The notes under the pieces: generated by a model
The model's input: only the letters and a program-made list of their open reading frames with translations
Told to the model about the DNA's origin: nothing
The model's database searches: none
Shown: in pieces, positions 27,812 to 36,772 of the stretch
How the letters are laid out: every line of letters begins with the position of its first letter
Position numbering within the stretch: the first letter of the stretch is position 1
Position numbers and translations under genes: made by a program
Assembly: GCF_030929615.1 (NCBI RefSeq)
Contig: NZ_JAVFVU010000011.1
Location: forward strand, 172,059-236,058
Source: Dyadobacter sp. LHD-138
Lineage (GTDB): Bacteria > Bacteroidota > Bacteroidia > Cytophagales > Spirosomataceae
DNA: 64,000 nucleotides
Direction: 5' to 3'

Positions 27812-28808
27812 TTCACGTGTCAACCGTCGTTTCCGGCGGTTGACACTGAATACTGTCATTACCCTTTACTGCCTGATTATGGTGGGTGGCGTGGTAAGAA
27901 GTACAGGCGCTGGTATGGGTTGTCCCGATTGGCCTAAATGCTTTGGTAGCTGGATCCCTCCCACGGAGGTCTCCGAGCTACCATTAAATTATAAGGAAAT
28001 CTACGGAGCTAAACTGAAGGGCGAGGTGATTTTCAATCCCGTGAAAACGTGGATAGAATATGTTAACCGTCTTTTCGGAGCTTTTACCGGGATAATGATT
28101 TTTGTTACCCTGCTGGCTTCCATTCCTTATCTGAAATCGAATACAAGGAGCCTGTTCTTTTATAGCTTACTGGCTTTTGTTTTGGTAGGGCTGCAGGGAT
28201 GGCTGGGAGCAAAAGTGGTTTCTTCCGAACTGCATCCGGTAATGATTACAGTGCACATGTTGCTCGCTATTGTTATCGTTTTCATTTTAATCTATCTGTA
28301 TATCCGGTCTTCTTATTCGGAAGGAAAAGACGGAAAAATAACAGGCGAAAAAAGCCTTATCAACAAGATAAGTTTTTTAGTCCTTTCACTATCGCTCATC
28401 CAGATTTTGTTAGGCACGCAGGTACGGGAACTGATGGATGAGGCGATCCGGGCACTCGGGTATGAAGGAAGATCAGCATGGATTGAAACACTTGGAATTC
28501 CTTTTTACATACACCGCTCGTTTTCGGTATTGGTCGTTGTTTCGAATGTTTGGTGGATTAACAAAATTAACCGTTCGATAGCAGGTGAATCCAGAATAAA
28601 AGAAATGGGCAAAGCCTGCCTCGCGATTTTAGGTCTGGAAATATTGACAGGCATACTCATGGCTTATTTCGGAGTGCCTGCATGGGCACAGCCAGTTCAC
28701 TTGACATTGGCCATTTTAATGATCGGTTTACAGTTCATGATGTGGTTGTTGATGAATGCGGACAGGTTTTCCTGGAATAAAGAAATGGTTGAATTGAGGG
28801 AGATTTAG
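27786..28808 (+). CDS. ctaA: Heme A synthase (COX15/CtaA)
   Basis: Membrane enzyme that oxidises the C8 methyl of heme O to a formyl group to give heme A for the oxidase. The 340-residue product has eight membrane helices in two repeats. The first repeat carries the hallmark VGGVVRSTGAGMGCPDWPKC, followed by the loop KTWIEYVNRLFGAFTG. The second repeat carries HRSFSVLVVVSN and QPVHLTLAILMI. The ATG at 27786 overlaps coxA by 26 bases; a longer frame from 27750 would add a Lys/Arg-rich stub. Overlap points to translational coupling with coxA. Confidence 0.93.
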   Translation: MTSLTQLINSRVNRRFRRLTLNTVITLYCLIMVGGVVRSTGAGMGCPDWPKCFGSWIPPTEVSELPLNYKEIYGAKLKGEVIFNPVKTWIEYVNRLFGAFTGIMIFVTLLASIPYLKSNTRSLFFYSLLAFVLVGLQGWLGAKVVSSELHPVMITVHMLLAIVIVFILIYLYIRSSYSEGKDGKITGEKSLINKISFLVLSLSLIQILLGTQVRELMDEAIRALGYEGRSAWIETLGIPFYIHRSFSVLVVVSNVWWINKINRSIAGESRIKEMGKACLAILGLEILTGILMAYFGVPAWAQPVHLTLAILMIGLQFMMWLLMNADRFSWNKEMVELREI

Positions 28809-28833
28809 TGTAGATTGGAAATTGGGTAAAGTA

Positions 28834-29724
28834 ATGACATCAGCAGAAGAAAGCTTAGGTTTTAGTAAAGTTGGGGATAAAGTAAAAGCTTTGTTTGAAT
28901 TGTTGAAATTCAGACTGGCTGCTTTGATTGCTTTTTCAGGTGCAATGGGATACAGTTTGGGTGCTTCGGACGTAAGCTGGACCAAAATGGTGCTTTTCTG
29001 CCTTGCATCCATAGGTATTACCGGGGCTGCAAATATCATCAACCAGATTCTTGAAAAGGATTTGGATAAAATGATGAAGAGAACACAAAACCGTCCGCTG
29101 CCAAGCGGAAGGGTAACAGTGGAACAGACGATTGTCTGGGCGATTTTTTTAGGTGTCGCTTCGCTGTTTATTTTCGTGGTATATTTTAATATGATCAGTG
29201 CCTTGCTGGCTTTGTTATCGCTGGTTTTGTACGGATTTGTTTATACACCTTTGAAACGTGTCGGGCCTATTGCGGTGTTCGTAGGGGCTTTCCCGGGTGC
29301 ATTTCCTCCGATGATTGGCTGGGTAGCCGCAACAAATCATTTTGGTCTTGAACCGGGTATATTGTTCGCCATTCAGTTCTTTTGGCAGTTCCCGCATTTT
29401 TGGGCCATTGCATGGGTTTTGGATGACGATTATAAGCGTGCAGGTTTTAAATTATTACCGGCAAACGGTTTGAAAGATGCAGATACAACGTTACAGATCA
29501 TGATCTACACGTTGTTCCTATTGCCAGTAGGCTGGTTGCCCTATAAACTGGGTATGACGGGGATCAATTCCGCTTTTATAGCAACGGTGTTTGGCGTATT
29601 GTTTTTAGCACAGACTTTCCACTTAATGCGGAAGTGCACGGATCAGACGGCGAGACAACTGATGTTTGGTTCATTCGTTTACCTGCCTATTGTTCAGATT
29701 GCGTTTTTGTTGGATAAATTGTGA
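28834..29724 (+). CDS. ctaB: Protoheme IX farnesyltransferase (heme O synthase)
   Basis: UbiA-family prenyltransferase that attaches a farnesyl group to heme B, the step before CtaA. The 296 residues hold the aspartate motif in NIINQILEKDLDKMMKRTQNRPLP, and the second one in WVLDDDYKRAGFKLLP. About nine membrane helices are visible. The ATG at 28834 is preferred to an upstream TTG at 28822. It lies 25 bases after ctaA and 17 bases before the first subunit III gene, so cofactor synthesis is embedded in the oxidase operon. Confidence 0.95.
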   Translation: MTSAEESLGFSKVGDKVKALFELLKFRLAALIAFSGAMGYSLGASDVSWTKMVLFCLASIGITGAANIINQILEKDLDKMMKRTQNRPLPSGRVTVEQTIVWAIFLGVASLFIFVVYFNMISALLALLSLVLYGFVYTPLKRVGPIAVFVGAFPGAFPPMIGWVAATNHFGLEPGILFAIQFFWQFPHFWAIAWVLDDDYKRAGFKLLPANGLKDADTTLQIMIYTLFLLPVGWLPYKLGMTGINSAFIATVFGVLFLAQTFHLMRKCTDQTARQLMFGSFVYLPIVQIAFLLDKL

Positions 29725-29741
29725 TATTGTTTTAAAGTGAA

Positions 29742-30329
29742 ATGGAAAATATTCAGCATTTAAAAGTAGATAAGGGCCCCAAGGAAACATTGGCGATGGA
29801 TCCAATGAAGTTTATCCTTTGGTTGTTCCTGGTAAGTATTATCATGCTTTTTGCATCACAGACGAGTGCTTACCTTGTGCGCAGAGCAGAGGGTAACTGG
29901 CTTGAATTTGAGATGCCAAGGATTTTTTGGTACAGTACAGCTGTACTGCTTGTAAGTAGCCTTGCCATGCAATGGGCATACTTCTCAGCAAAAAAAGATG
30001 ATTTCAAATCATTGAAAATAGCAATTTCTATTACTTTTGTATTGGGTCTGGCGTTTTTGTGGATGCAGTTTGAAGGATGGAAACAGCTCGTTGCCATGAA
30101 TGTTTATTTCGTCGGTAACCCGTCTGGTTCGTTTTTTTATGTGTTTACAGGATTACACGGATTCCATATCATCAGTGGTATCATCGTTTTGATCTATGCA
30201 TTCAGAGCTGTGTTTAAACAGAAAGTGCATTCGAAAAATTTACGACAAATACAGATTTGTGCCACCTACTGGCATTTCTTAGATTTACTTTGGTTATACC
30301 TTTTTGTTTTTTTATTGACTTTTAATTGA
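29742..30329 (+). CDS. Heme-copper oxidase subunit III, short form
   Basis: A 195-residue membrane protein with five helices, the length of short subunit III proteins. Typical stretches are LFASQTSAYLVRRAEGNW, the AMNVYFVGNPSGSFFYVFTGLHGFHIISG segment with its conserved GLHGxHxxxG core, and the end CATYWHFLDLLWLYLFVFLL. Subunit III stabilises the catalytic subunit and binds lipids rather than metals. A second, longer subunit III gene starts 13 bases later. Confidence 0.9.
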   Translation: MENIQHLKVDKGPKETLAMDPMKFILWLFLVSIIMLFASQTSAYLVRRAEGNWLEFEMPRIFWYSTAVLLVSSLAMQWAYFSAKKDDFKSLKIAISITFVLGLAFLWMQFEGWKQLVAMNVYFVGNPSGSFFYVFTGLHGFHIISGIIVLIYAFRAVFKQKVHSKNLRQIQICATYWHFLDLLWLYLFVFLLTFN

Positions 30330-30342
30330 TAATTTTTCACCA

Positions 30343-31113
30343 ATGGCTGCACATGTAACAACACCTGGCACGGTAGAACCCAAAATGTGGATGGGCGGGA
30401 TCGAGCCTATGAAAGCAAGTTACGGGAAATTGATGATGTGGTTTTTCCTCATCTCGGATACGTTTACTTTTTCCGCCTTGCTGGTGGCTTATGGAACGGC
30501 TCGTTTTAGTTTTCCGTCTTATACTGGCCTGCATGAGAATTTTACTTTCTCAAACATGTACTGGCCGGTTCCGGACAAAGTTTATGAAGCAGTACCGTTT
30601 TTGCATGGAATTTCATTGCCGTTGGTATTTGTAGGTATTATGACCTTCATTTTGATCGCAAGTAGTGTTACGATGGTACTTGCCGTTGAAGCTGGTCACC
30701 GCATGGACCGTGCAAACGTTGAAAAATATATGCTTTGGACAATTCTTGGAGGTTTTACTTTCCTAGGTTGCCAGGCTTGGGAATGGGCTCACTTTATCCA
30801 TGGTACGGATGCAGGATCGGTTATGAAAGTGATTGAAAATGGATCATGGGTTGAGAAAGTCATTCACGGAGCTAATCTTACAGAAAATCAATACGGACCT
30901 CCTGCGTTTGCGGATTTCTTCTTCTTCATCACAGGTTTCCACGGAACCCACGTATTTAGCGGTGTTATATTAAATATTCTTATTTTTTACCGTTCTGCGA
31001 CTGGTTTTTATGACAAACGCGGAAGTTATGAAATGGTTGAGAAAGTAGGCCTTTACTGGCACTTTGTAGACCTTGTTTGGGTATTTGTATTTACATTCTT
31101 TTATCTGGTTTAA
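30343..31113 (+). CDS. coxC: Cytochrome c oxidase subunit III, second copy
   Basis: A 256-residue subunit III homologue with seven predicted helices. It carries the same core motif in divergent form (FFFITGFHGTHVFSGVIL) and the C-terminal LYWHFVDLVWVFVFTFFYLV. Between helices it has a loop (HGTDAGSVMKVIENGSWVE) absent from the shorter neighbour. Two adjacent subunit III genes are common in Bacteroidota oxidase operons; their product could form a single assembly or give alternative isoforms, which sequence alone does not tell. Confidence 0.9.
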   Translation: MAAHVTTPGTVEPKMWMGGIEPMKASYGKLMMWFFLISDTFTFSALLVAYGTARFSFPSYTGLHENFTFSNMYWPVPDKVYEAVPFLHGISLPLVFVGIMTFILIASSVTMVLAVEAGHRMDRANVEKYMLWTILGGFTFLGCQAWEWAHFIHGTDAGSVMKVIENGSWVEKVIHGANLTENQYGPPAFADFFFFITGFHGTHVFSGVILNILIFYRSATGFYDKRGSYEMVEKVGLYWHFVDLVWVFVFTFFYLV

Positions 31114-31140
31114 TCGTCAGCTTATTTATTTCTAAATCAT

Positions 31141-31470
31141 ATGTCAGAAGTACATCATATACACGAGCAGGATCCTAACGCGGGTGCAGAACAGCGTAAA
31201 GCAATCTGGAAAACATTCTGGATTTTACTTATCCTGACGGCATTGGAATTCCTTATTGCCTTTACGGTTCCCCACGGAGTTTTGAAAATTAGTATTTTCA
31301 TCATCATGACCATCGTGAAGGCATTTTATATCGTAGGTGAATTTATGCACCTTAAGCATGAAACTAAAACGTTGATCTGGTCGATACTTGTACCGGTTAT
31401 TTTTGTAGCCTGGCTTATTCTGGCGCTTCTTTTAGAAGGACACGCTATCTTTGAAGCCATATTCAACTAG
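31141..31470 (+). CDS. Cytochrome c oxidase subunit IV family protein
   Basis: A 109-residue membrane protein with three helices: WKTFWILLILTALEFLIAF, VLKISIFIIMTIVKAFYIV and LIWSILVPVIFVAWLILALL. The segment FYIVGEFMHLKHETKTLI is a signature of the bacterial COX4 / CyoD-like family. The short polar N-terminus has a few histidines. It is a small accessory subunit that probably assists assembly of the oxidase. It sits between the second subunit III gene and the Sco-like gene, with spacers of 27 and 12 bases. Confidence 0.88.
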   Translation: MSEVHHIHEQDPNAGAEQRKAIWKTFWILLILTALEFLIAFTVPHGVLKISIFIIMTIVKAFYIVGEFMHLKHETKTLIWSILVPVIFVAWLILALLLEGHAIFEAIFN

Positions 31471-31482
31471 AGGCGAGTCGTT

Positions 31483-32127
31483 ATGATAAACTTCCGTAAA
31501 GCCGGATTACTAATTGGAACATTGGTAATTCCGGCTTTAATTTTTGTCTTTTTAAAGATGTTTGGAACGAATCACTACGATTTACCATATTACCATCCGG
31601 AAGTTAATACCGATGGCAGTGTGGTTGTAAATGGTCGTGATACGTTGTTTTATACAGTGCCTGCAATTGCTTTGAAAAAACCTGACAGTAGTGCAGGAAA
31701 TGTAGTGTTTGGGCAGGGGCAAATCACCATAGCAGGGTATCTGCCAGAAATATGTGACGACAGCTGTAAAGTGGTCGTCAATCAGCTTGAAAGGTTATCC
31801 GCCCTCCGTGAAAATATTCACAACCTGAAATTCCTTACAATCTGTCAAAAGTGGACTGCCGGAAACACGGATTATCCGCAGGGAATAAATACTGCCGGCT
31901 GGGATGTGGTGACCGGATCCGAAGCTGAAATCGATAGCGTGCTTCAAAAGGTGTTGAAACTACCAACAAAACTTCCGGGTTCGAAAACCAATTCGTTTGA
32001 ATCCAGGTTAGTATTGATAGATGCCAAAGGACATGTCAGGGGTTATTACCACGTAACGGATACAGAGGAGACAGACAGGCTGATGGCTGAAATAAAAATT
32101 TTGGATTACGAGAAAAAAACGAATTAA
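31483..32127 (+). CDS. Sco/SenC-like copper chaperone, divergent
   Basis: A 214-residue membrane-anchored, thioredoxin-fold protein placed where Sco proteins (copper insertion into CuA) are expected. One N-terminal helix is followed by a periplasmic domain. The CxxxC pair is present but altered (EICDDSCKVV, without the usual CPxxCP prolines). The third copper ligand of Sco proteins, a histidine a few residues before the LVLIDxxGxxRGYY strand, is not seen: the segment reads TNSFESRLVLIDAKGHVRGYY. It may therefore act as a thiol-disulfide reductase for subunit II and not as a copper carrier (inference). Confidence 0.75.
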   Translation: MINFRKAGLLIGTLVIPALIFVFLKMFGTNHYDLPYYHPEVNTDGSVVVNGRDTLFYTVPAIALKKPDSSAGNVVFGQGQITIAGYLPEICDDSCKVVVNQLERLSALRENIHNLKFLTICQKWTAGNTDYPQGINTAGWDVVTGSEAEIDSVLQKVLKLPTKLPGSKTNSFESRLVLIDAKGHVRGYYHVTDTEETDRLMAEIKILDYEKKTN

Positions 32128-32138
32128 TACGAATTGTT

Positions 32139-32678
32139 ATGGCAACTGTATTGGTTGAAGAAAATAAGAAGTATAGAAAAGTTATTAATATACTGGCCAT
32201 CGTAATTCCCCTTGCGGTTGCGGCATTGATTGGAATCCGTCAAAAGATAGATTTGGGTACCTGGACGAAAGTTTTACCCCACGTCATCGGTCTGCTGAAT
32301 ACGGCTACGGCTATTTTGCTGTTGCTGGGATTTTATTTTATCAAAGTTAATAACCGTAGCGCACACCGTTTGATGATGACGGCTGCGTTTGCTTTGGGCG
32401 CTGTTTTTTTGGTCTGTTACATTCTGTATCACATTTCCAACGAGTCAACACCCTTTGGTGGATCCGGGTTGATCAGACCCATTTATTATTTCCTGCTGAT
32501 CTCGCATATATTATTATCCATTGTGGTCGTTTGGTTTGTACTGAGAGCCGTCTACTTCGGTTATAGCAATCAGCTGGCTGAGCACCGCAAAGCCGTAAAA
32601 TGGGCTTTCCCGATATGGTTGTATGTGAGTGTAAGCGGTGTTATTGTTTATTTGTTGATTAGTCCCTATTACGTATGA
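32139..32678 (+). CDS. DUF420 membrane protein
   Basis: A 179-residue protein with five membrane helices and a short cytoplasmic start. It belongs to DUF420, judging from LPHVIGLLNTATAILLLLGFYFIK, NRSAHRLMMTAAF and HILLSIVVVWFVLRAVYFG. Conserved histidines in these helices (NRSAHRLMM, LLISHILLS) suggest heme or metal contact. The family is regularly found in cytochrome oxidase operons (CtaM-like in Bacillus, needed for oxidase activity), so a role in oxidase assembly is likely but not shown. Its stop overlaps the next start by four bases (ATGA). Confidence 0.88.
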   Translation: MATVLVEENKKYRKVINILAIVIPLAVAALIGIRQKIDLGTWTKVLPHVIGLLNTATAILLLLGFYFIKVNNRSAHRLMMTAAFALGAVFLVCYILYHISNESTPFGGSGLIRPIYYFLLISHILLSIVVVWFVLRAVYFGYSNQLAEHRKAVKWAFPIWLYVSVSGVIVYLLISPYYV

Positions 32679-32962
32679 AAAAGTTTCTGGTGATTTGCGG
32701 GTTTGTAATTGCTTTTTTTGTTTTAACGGTTCCCTCAACCATGGCTCAGTGTGCGATGTGCAGAGGAAGTGTTGAAAGTTCCATGGGCAACGGGAGAAAT
32801 AACGTAGGCGTAGGTTTGAACACCGGTATCGTTTACCTTTTTATGATGCCTTATCTGTTGGTCGCAGTGATCGGATACATGTGGTACCGGCATAGTAAAA
32901 AAGCACAGCAGGAACGTCAATTTGTATCGGCACGTGTGCAGCAGGCTTTGCATCACAAATAG
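32675..32962 (+). CDS. Small exported CxxC membrane protein, end of the oxidase operon
   Basis: A 95-residue protein of unknown function. It begins with a signal peptide (MKKFLVICGFVIAFFVLTV, cleavage near TMAQ), immediately followed by the CAMC pair in the mature part, a Gly/Asn-rich turn (SSMGNGRNNVGVGLNTG) and one membrane helix (IVYLFMMPYLLVAVIGYMWY). The C-terminal basic tail (RHSKKAQQERQ) would be cytoplasmic. A CxxC right behind the signal cleavage site could bind copper or heme, or act as a redox pair. It starts inside the DUF420 stop codon and is followed by a strong terminator. Confidence 0.75.
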   Translation: MKKFLVICGFVIAFFVLTVPSTMAQCAMCRGSVESSMGNGRNNVGVGLNTGIVYLFMMPYLLVAVIGYMWYRHSKKAQQERQFVSARVQQALHHK

Positions 32963-32982
32963 GGTTTTATAGATCTTATCCC

Positions 32983-33015
32983 AGGCGGAATCAAATTATT
33001 GGTTCCGCCTTTTTA
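32983..33015 (+). terminator. Terminator of the act-cox operon
   Basis: Arms 32983-32993 and 33000-33010 pair over 11 bases (one T-G wobble) with a six-base loop, followed by a T-rich tract. It is the first clear terminator after actA, about 16.7 kb downstream. Confidence 0.85.
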
Positions 33016-33124
33016 TTTGGGAAATGGTCAACAGATTTTGTGGTGATTATAAAAAGCTAAAAATATTTCCTGAATGTAGGTGTGTAATGAGGGGTTGAAG
33101 TCTTTACTGGAAAACAAGTTTGTC

Positions 33125-35653
33125 ATGCGATCGATTATTTTATTTCTGCTGCTAATATGTTCCTTGTCCGGGAACGGTCAAAGTATTTCAACGTCGAAGC
33201 CATGGACATACTGGTGGTGGATGGGCAGTGCCGTTAATAAAGAAGACATCACAGCGCAGCTCGAACAATTTTCCCGGTCAGGCCTGGGAGGTGTTCATAT
33301 CATTCCTATTTATGGCGTGAAAGGAGACGAGAACGAGTTTGTCCCTTTTTTGACCGATCATTGGCTGGATGTGATGCAACATACGGTTATGGAAGGGAAA
33401 CGGCTCGGCTTGGGTGTCGATATGACAACGGGTACAGGCTGGCCCTTCGGCGGACCCAATGTAACTAAACAGATGGCGGCGAAGACAATCAGTTTCAAAG
33501 ACGGGAAATGGATCATTGTACCGACAAAACAAGAAGTAAAGCGCGCAGCGCCGGGAGGTGAGGGATTGGTGTTTGATCCGTTCCATCCGACGGCTATGTC
33601 AACCTACCTGAACAGATTTGATTCGGCGTTCGTCCATGCCAGGCAACGTCCGCGGTCGATGTACATGGATTCTTACGAAGCCTATGGAGCCAACTGGACC
33701 GATGATTTTTTGAGGGAATTTAAAAAACGCCGGGGATATGATTTGGCTAATGAGCCTGCGATGCTGACCGATACGACGGGTAAACCCGGGTCGATACTCG
33801 TGAAAATCGATTATCACCAGACACTGGCTGAACTGCTAAGAGAGCGTTACGCGCATGTATGGACGAAATGGAGCCGGGAAAAAGGATTTTTAACAAGATA
33901 CCAGGCGCATGGCTCCCCAGGGAATTTGCTGGATCTTTACGATGAAGCAGATATTCCCGAGACGGAATCCTTTGGCACCAGTCGTTTCCCGATTCCGGGA
34001 TTAAGGATTGATCCCGACTATTCCATAAAACAGTTTGGAACACCGAATCCGCTGGCGATGAAATTTGCTTCGTCGGCTGCACATTTTTCGGGAAAGAAAC
34101 TCGTTAGCTCGGAAACCGGTACCTGGCTTGCCAACCATTTTAAAGTTTCCTTATCACAGTTAAAACCGCAGATTGACGAGTTGCTGACGGCGGGAATCAA
34201 CCACATTTTCTACCACGGAACCACGTATTCGCCCGTGAAAGAGTCTTATCCCGGCTGGTTATTTTATGCTTCCACCAATTTCGGAGGCTCCTCACATTTT
34301 GCTGAGCACTTTTCACTTTTAAATCAATATGTGGAGCGCTGTCAGAAGCTGTTGCAGGAAAGCCGTCCGGATCATGATGTACTGGTTTATTTCCCAATCC
34401 ATGATCTGTGGTCGACACCGGCCAAATCGGGTGGCGGAGTACATTTACTGGAAGTGCATCACGTGGACCGCTGGTTGCTGCAATTGCCCTTTGGGCAACT
34501 CACGACAAAACTCTGGCAGGAAGGATATGCTTTCGATTACGTTTCGGACCGTCAGCTGACCAGACTGTCGGTGGATCAGGCGGGAAATCTGGCCTCGGAA
34601 GGTTCGACCTATAAAACAATAATCATCCCGCCGTCAACCTATATGCCAGAGGAGACATTACAAGCGCTCGAACGACTTGCAAAGGCGGGTGCCAGAATCG
34701 TTTTCGCCGATCATTTGCCGCAAAAAGTGACGGGTTATAACCTCAATGAAAACCGGCAAAAGCAGTTTACAACCGGTCTTGCCGCATTGAAAAGTAATCA
34801 TCCGAAAGTACTGGTGGGAAAAGACTGGCAGGCAGCGCTGCGAAAACAGGGCGTGGTGCAGGAGCCATGGGCAAAACAGGGCCTGACTTTTATAAGAAAA
34901 ATAGAAAATGGAAAGACTTTATATTTTGTTGCCAACGTCGGGAATACGTTCCGGGAGGGCTGGATAGGTCCCGGTAAGTTCAAAGGCAACGTGGAACGCT
35001 ATGATGCTTTGAGCGATCAGTCCATAACGCTGGCGGGCAGGAAGGAAAAAGGTGAAAACCAGATATTCTTAACATTGTTACCCGGACAGTCGTGTTTTCT
35101 GAGAGAATCGGATCGGTCAGCCGAATCAGCCGTTTCTTCGGTTGGTGAAAAACAATACCCGCTTTCGGGAACCTGGCATGTAAACTTTATCAAGGGGAAA
35201 CCCTCACTTCCGGCCCCGGCGCAGTTATCCAAGCCTGGATCGTGGGTTACGTTTTCCGATACGGCCCGTTATTTCTCCGGTACGGCACGTTATGCATTGG
35301 AGTTTGATGTTCCCTCGGAGCTGTTGGGCTCTAAAGCTATAACGCTGGATTTGGGAGATGTCCGGGAAGTGGCCGCGGTGAAAATAAACGGTAGGGAGAT
35401 CGGCACGGCGTGGTCGATACCGTTTCAGCTCCGGTTAATTTCGGAAATGCTTCGGGAGAGAGGAAACAAACTGGAAATTGAAGTGACAAATCTTTCGGCG
35501 AATTACATGCGTCTGCGGGATAAACAGGCACCCGACTGGAAGAAATTTTATGATATCAATATCGTTGATATCACCTATAAGAAATTCAATGCAGAAAACT
35601 GGGAACCGATGCCATCTGGTTTATTGGGACTGGTTAGATTTTTATATTACTAA
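33125..35653 (+). CDS. GH106-like alpha-L-rhamnosidase
   Basis: An 842-residue exported glycosidase. The signal peptide is RSIILFLLLICSLSGNGQ. The catalytic part starts with PWTYWWWMGSAVNKEDI and LSGLGGVHIIPIYGVKG-like sequence (here SRSGLGGVHIIPIYG), then TTGTGWPFGGP, all typical of GH106. The middle has YDEADIPETESFG and SSETGTWL, candidate acidic residues. The C-terminal ~180 residues form a beta-sandwich (KAITLDLGDVREVAAVKING, GTAWSIPFQLRL) that usually closes this family. It is shorter than many GH106 enzymes. GTG 33080 would also open the frame, but ATG 33125 gives the signal peptide. Confidence 0.83.
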   Translation: MRSIILFLLLICSLSGNGQSISTSKPWTYWWWMGSAVNKEDITAQLEQFSRSGLGGVHIIPIYGVKGDENEFVPFLTDHWLDVMQHTVMEGKRLGLGVDMTTGTGWPFGGPNVTKQMAAKTISFKDGKWIIVPTKQEVKRAAPGGEGLVFDPFHPTAMSTYLNRFDSAFVHARQRPRSMYMDSYEAYGANWTDDFLREFKKRRGYDLANEPAMLTDTTGKPGSILVKIDYHQTLAELLRERYAHVWTKWSREKGFLTRYQAHGSPGNLLDLYDEADIPETESFGTSRFPIPGLRIDPDYSIKQFGTPNPLAMKFASSAAHFSGKKLVSSETGTWLANHFKVSLSQLKPQIDELLTAGINHIFYHGTTYSPVKESYPGWLFYASTNFGGSSHFAEHFSLLNQYVERCQKLLQESRPDHDVLVYFPIHDLWSTPAKSGGGVHLLEVHHVDRWLLQLPFGQLTTKLWQEGYAFDYVSDRQLTRLSVDQAGNLASEGSTYKTIIIPPSTYMPEETLQALERLAKAGARIVFADHLPQKVTGYNLNENRQKQFTTGLAALKSNHPKVLVGKDWQAALRKQGVVQEPWAKQGLTFIRKIENGKTLYFVANVGNTFREGWIGPGKFKGNVERYDALSDQSITLAGRKEKGENQIFLTLLPGQSCFLRESDRSAESAVSSVGEKQYPLSGTWHVNFIKGKPSLPAPAQLSKPGSWVTFSDTARYFSGTARYALEFDVPSELLGSKAITLDLGDVREVAAVKINGREIGTAWSIPFQLRLISEMLRERGNKLEIEVTNLSANYMRLRDKQAPDWKKFYDINIVDITYKKFNAENWEPMPSGLLGLVRFLYY

Positions 35654-35657
35654 ACTT

Positions 35658-35706
35658 TGCTGCCATGAATTTTCACGTAATGGGCTCGTGAAAATGCATG
35701 GCAGCA
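35658..35706. repeat. Long inverted repeat between convergent genes
   Basis: Arms 35658-35677 and 35687-35706 are 20 bases each and pair with one mismatch around a nine-base loop. It starts five bases after the rhamnosidase stop and ends eight bases before the murI stop. There is no T run on either side, so a terminator role through hairpin formation alone is uncertain. Confidence 0.7.
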
Positions 35707-35713
35707 TAAACAT

Positions 35714-36523
35714 CTACTCCCACAGCGGGTAATGTTCAAGCTGAATCTGCTGTCCGAAAAATATATTGGTAGATTGTTCGAAGGAAAGCGTATAGTCAGA
35801 AACATAGAACTGACGTTTTCCCGTACCTTTTTCATTTACGAGATAATGCTGTTCCAGCCAGGCCCGCAGGGAATTCGCTACAATTTCCGAAGTATCCAGG
35901 ATCTCCACGTCCTTGCCGTAATACTTGCTGATCTGGTTTTTAATCAGGGGATAATGGGTACACCCGAGAATTAACGATTCAATGCCGTTCAGCGTTGGAT
36001 CTGACAAATAGCTGTCAATGATGCTTTCGCTGATGTTATTGTCAAAAAAACCTTCTTCAATCATCGGTGCAAGCAAAGGTGTCGCGAGTGATTTCAGGTT
36101 GATATTTTTCCCCAATGCATCCACTTTCTTTTTATACACATTGGATAAAACGGTTTGTTTGGTCCCGATGAGTCCCACGGTTTTTCCTTCATAATGCTCC
36201 TTGATGTAGTCCACAACCGGGTCAATTACATTCAGAACCTTGGCTTTGCTCCCGACATATTCCCGTACGAGCTCAAATGAAGCGGCCGATGCGGAGTTGC
36301 AGGCAATCAGTATCAGCTTACAATTTTGCTGCAAAAGCATGTTACAGATCTTGATCGAATAAGCCTGGATGGCTGCCGTTGATTTGTCTCCATAAGGCAA
36401 GTGGGCGGTATCTCCGAAATAAATGGTATTTTCATTGGGTAAAAGACGGGTTACCGCGCTGGCGACGGTCATGCCGCCAATACCGCTATCAAAAATGCCG
36501 ATGGGCGCTGAGGAATCGAACAT
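35714..36523 (-). CDS. murI: Glutamate racemase
   Basis: Cofactor-independent racemase that makes D-glutamate for peptidoglycan. The 269 residues carry both catalytic-cysteine motifs: ACNSASAA (about residue 75) and LGCTHYPLI (about residue 186). The N-terminal PIGIFDSGIGGMTVA supplies the Asp-Ser pair, and IYFGDTAHLPYGDKS and GLIGTKQTVLS are also family-specific. In the deduced protein, the second cysteine motif is followed by KNQISKYYGKDVEILD. It supplies the substrate used by MurD, encoded about 33 kb away. It converges on the rhamnosidase gene. Confidence 0.95.
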   Translation of the reverse strand: MFDSSAPIGIFDSGIGGMTVASAVTRLLPNENTIYFGDTAHLPYGDKSTAAIQAYSIKICNMLLQQNCKLILIACNSASAASFELVREYVGSKAKVLNVIDPVVDYIKEHYEGKTVGLIGTKQTVLSNVYKKKVDALGKNINLKSLATPLLAPMIEEGFFDNNISESIIDSYLSDPTLNGIESLILGCTHYPLIKNQISKYYGKDVEILDTSEIVANSLRAWLEQHYLVNEKGTGKRQFYVSDYTLSFEQSTNIFFGQQIQLEHYPLWE

Positions 36524-36772
36524 GGAGTAAATCAGGGGAAAATAGTTAATCGGCTATAAAACTAAATGAAGGTTGGTAATAATTCCTTTGTAAGCGGTAA
36601 ATATATTTTATTGCGAAAAATTAAAAATTCCGTCTTTTTGTAACTAATTGATAATTAGATTGTTGATAATGTAATATAATGCAGAACATGAGTACGATGG
36701 AAATGATTTAAAAAAATAAATCCTGTTGTGCAACCTCCGGGATAGGTTTTCACATCTTACCATTGAAACAAC

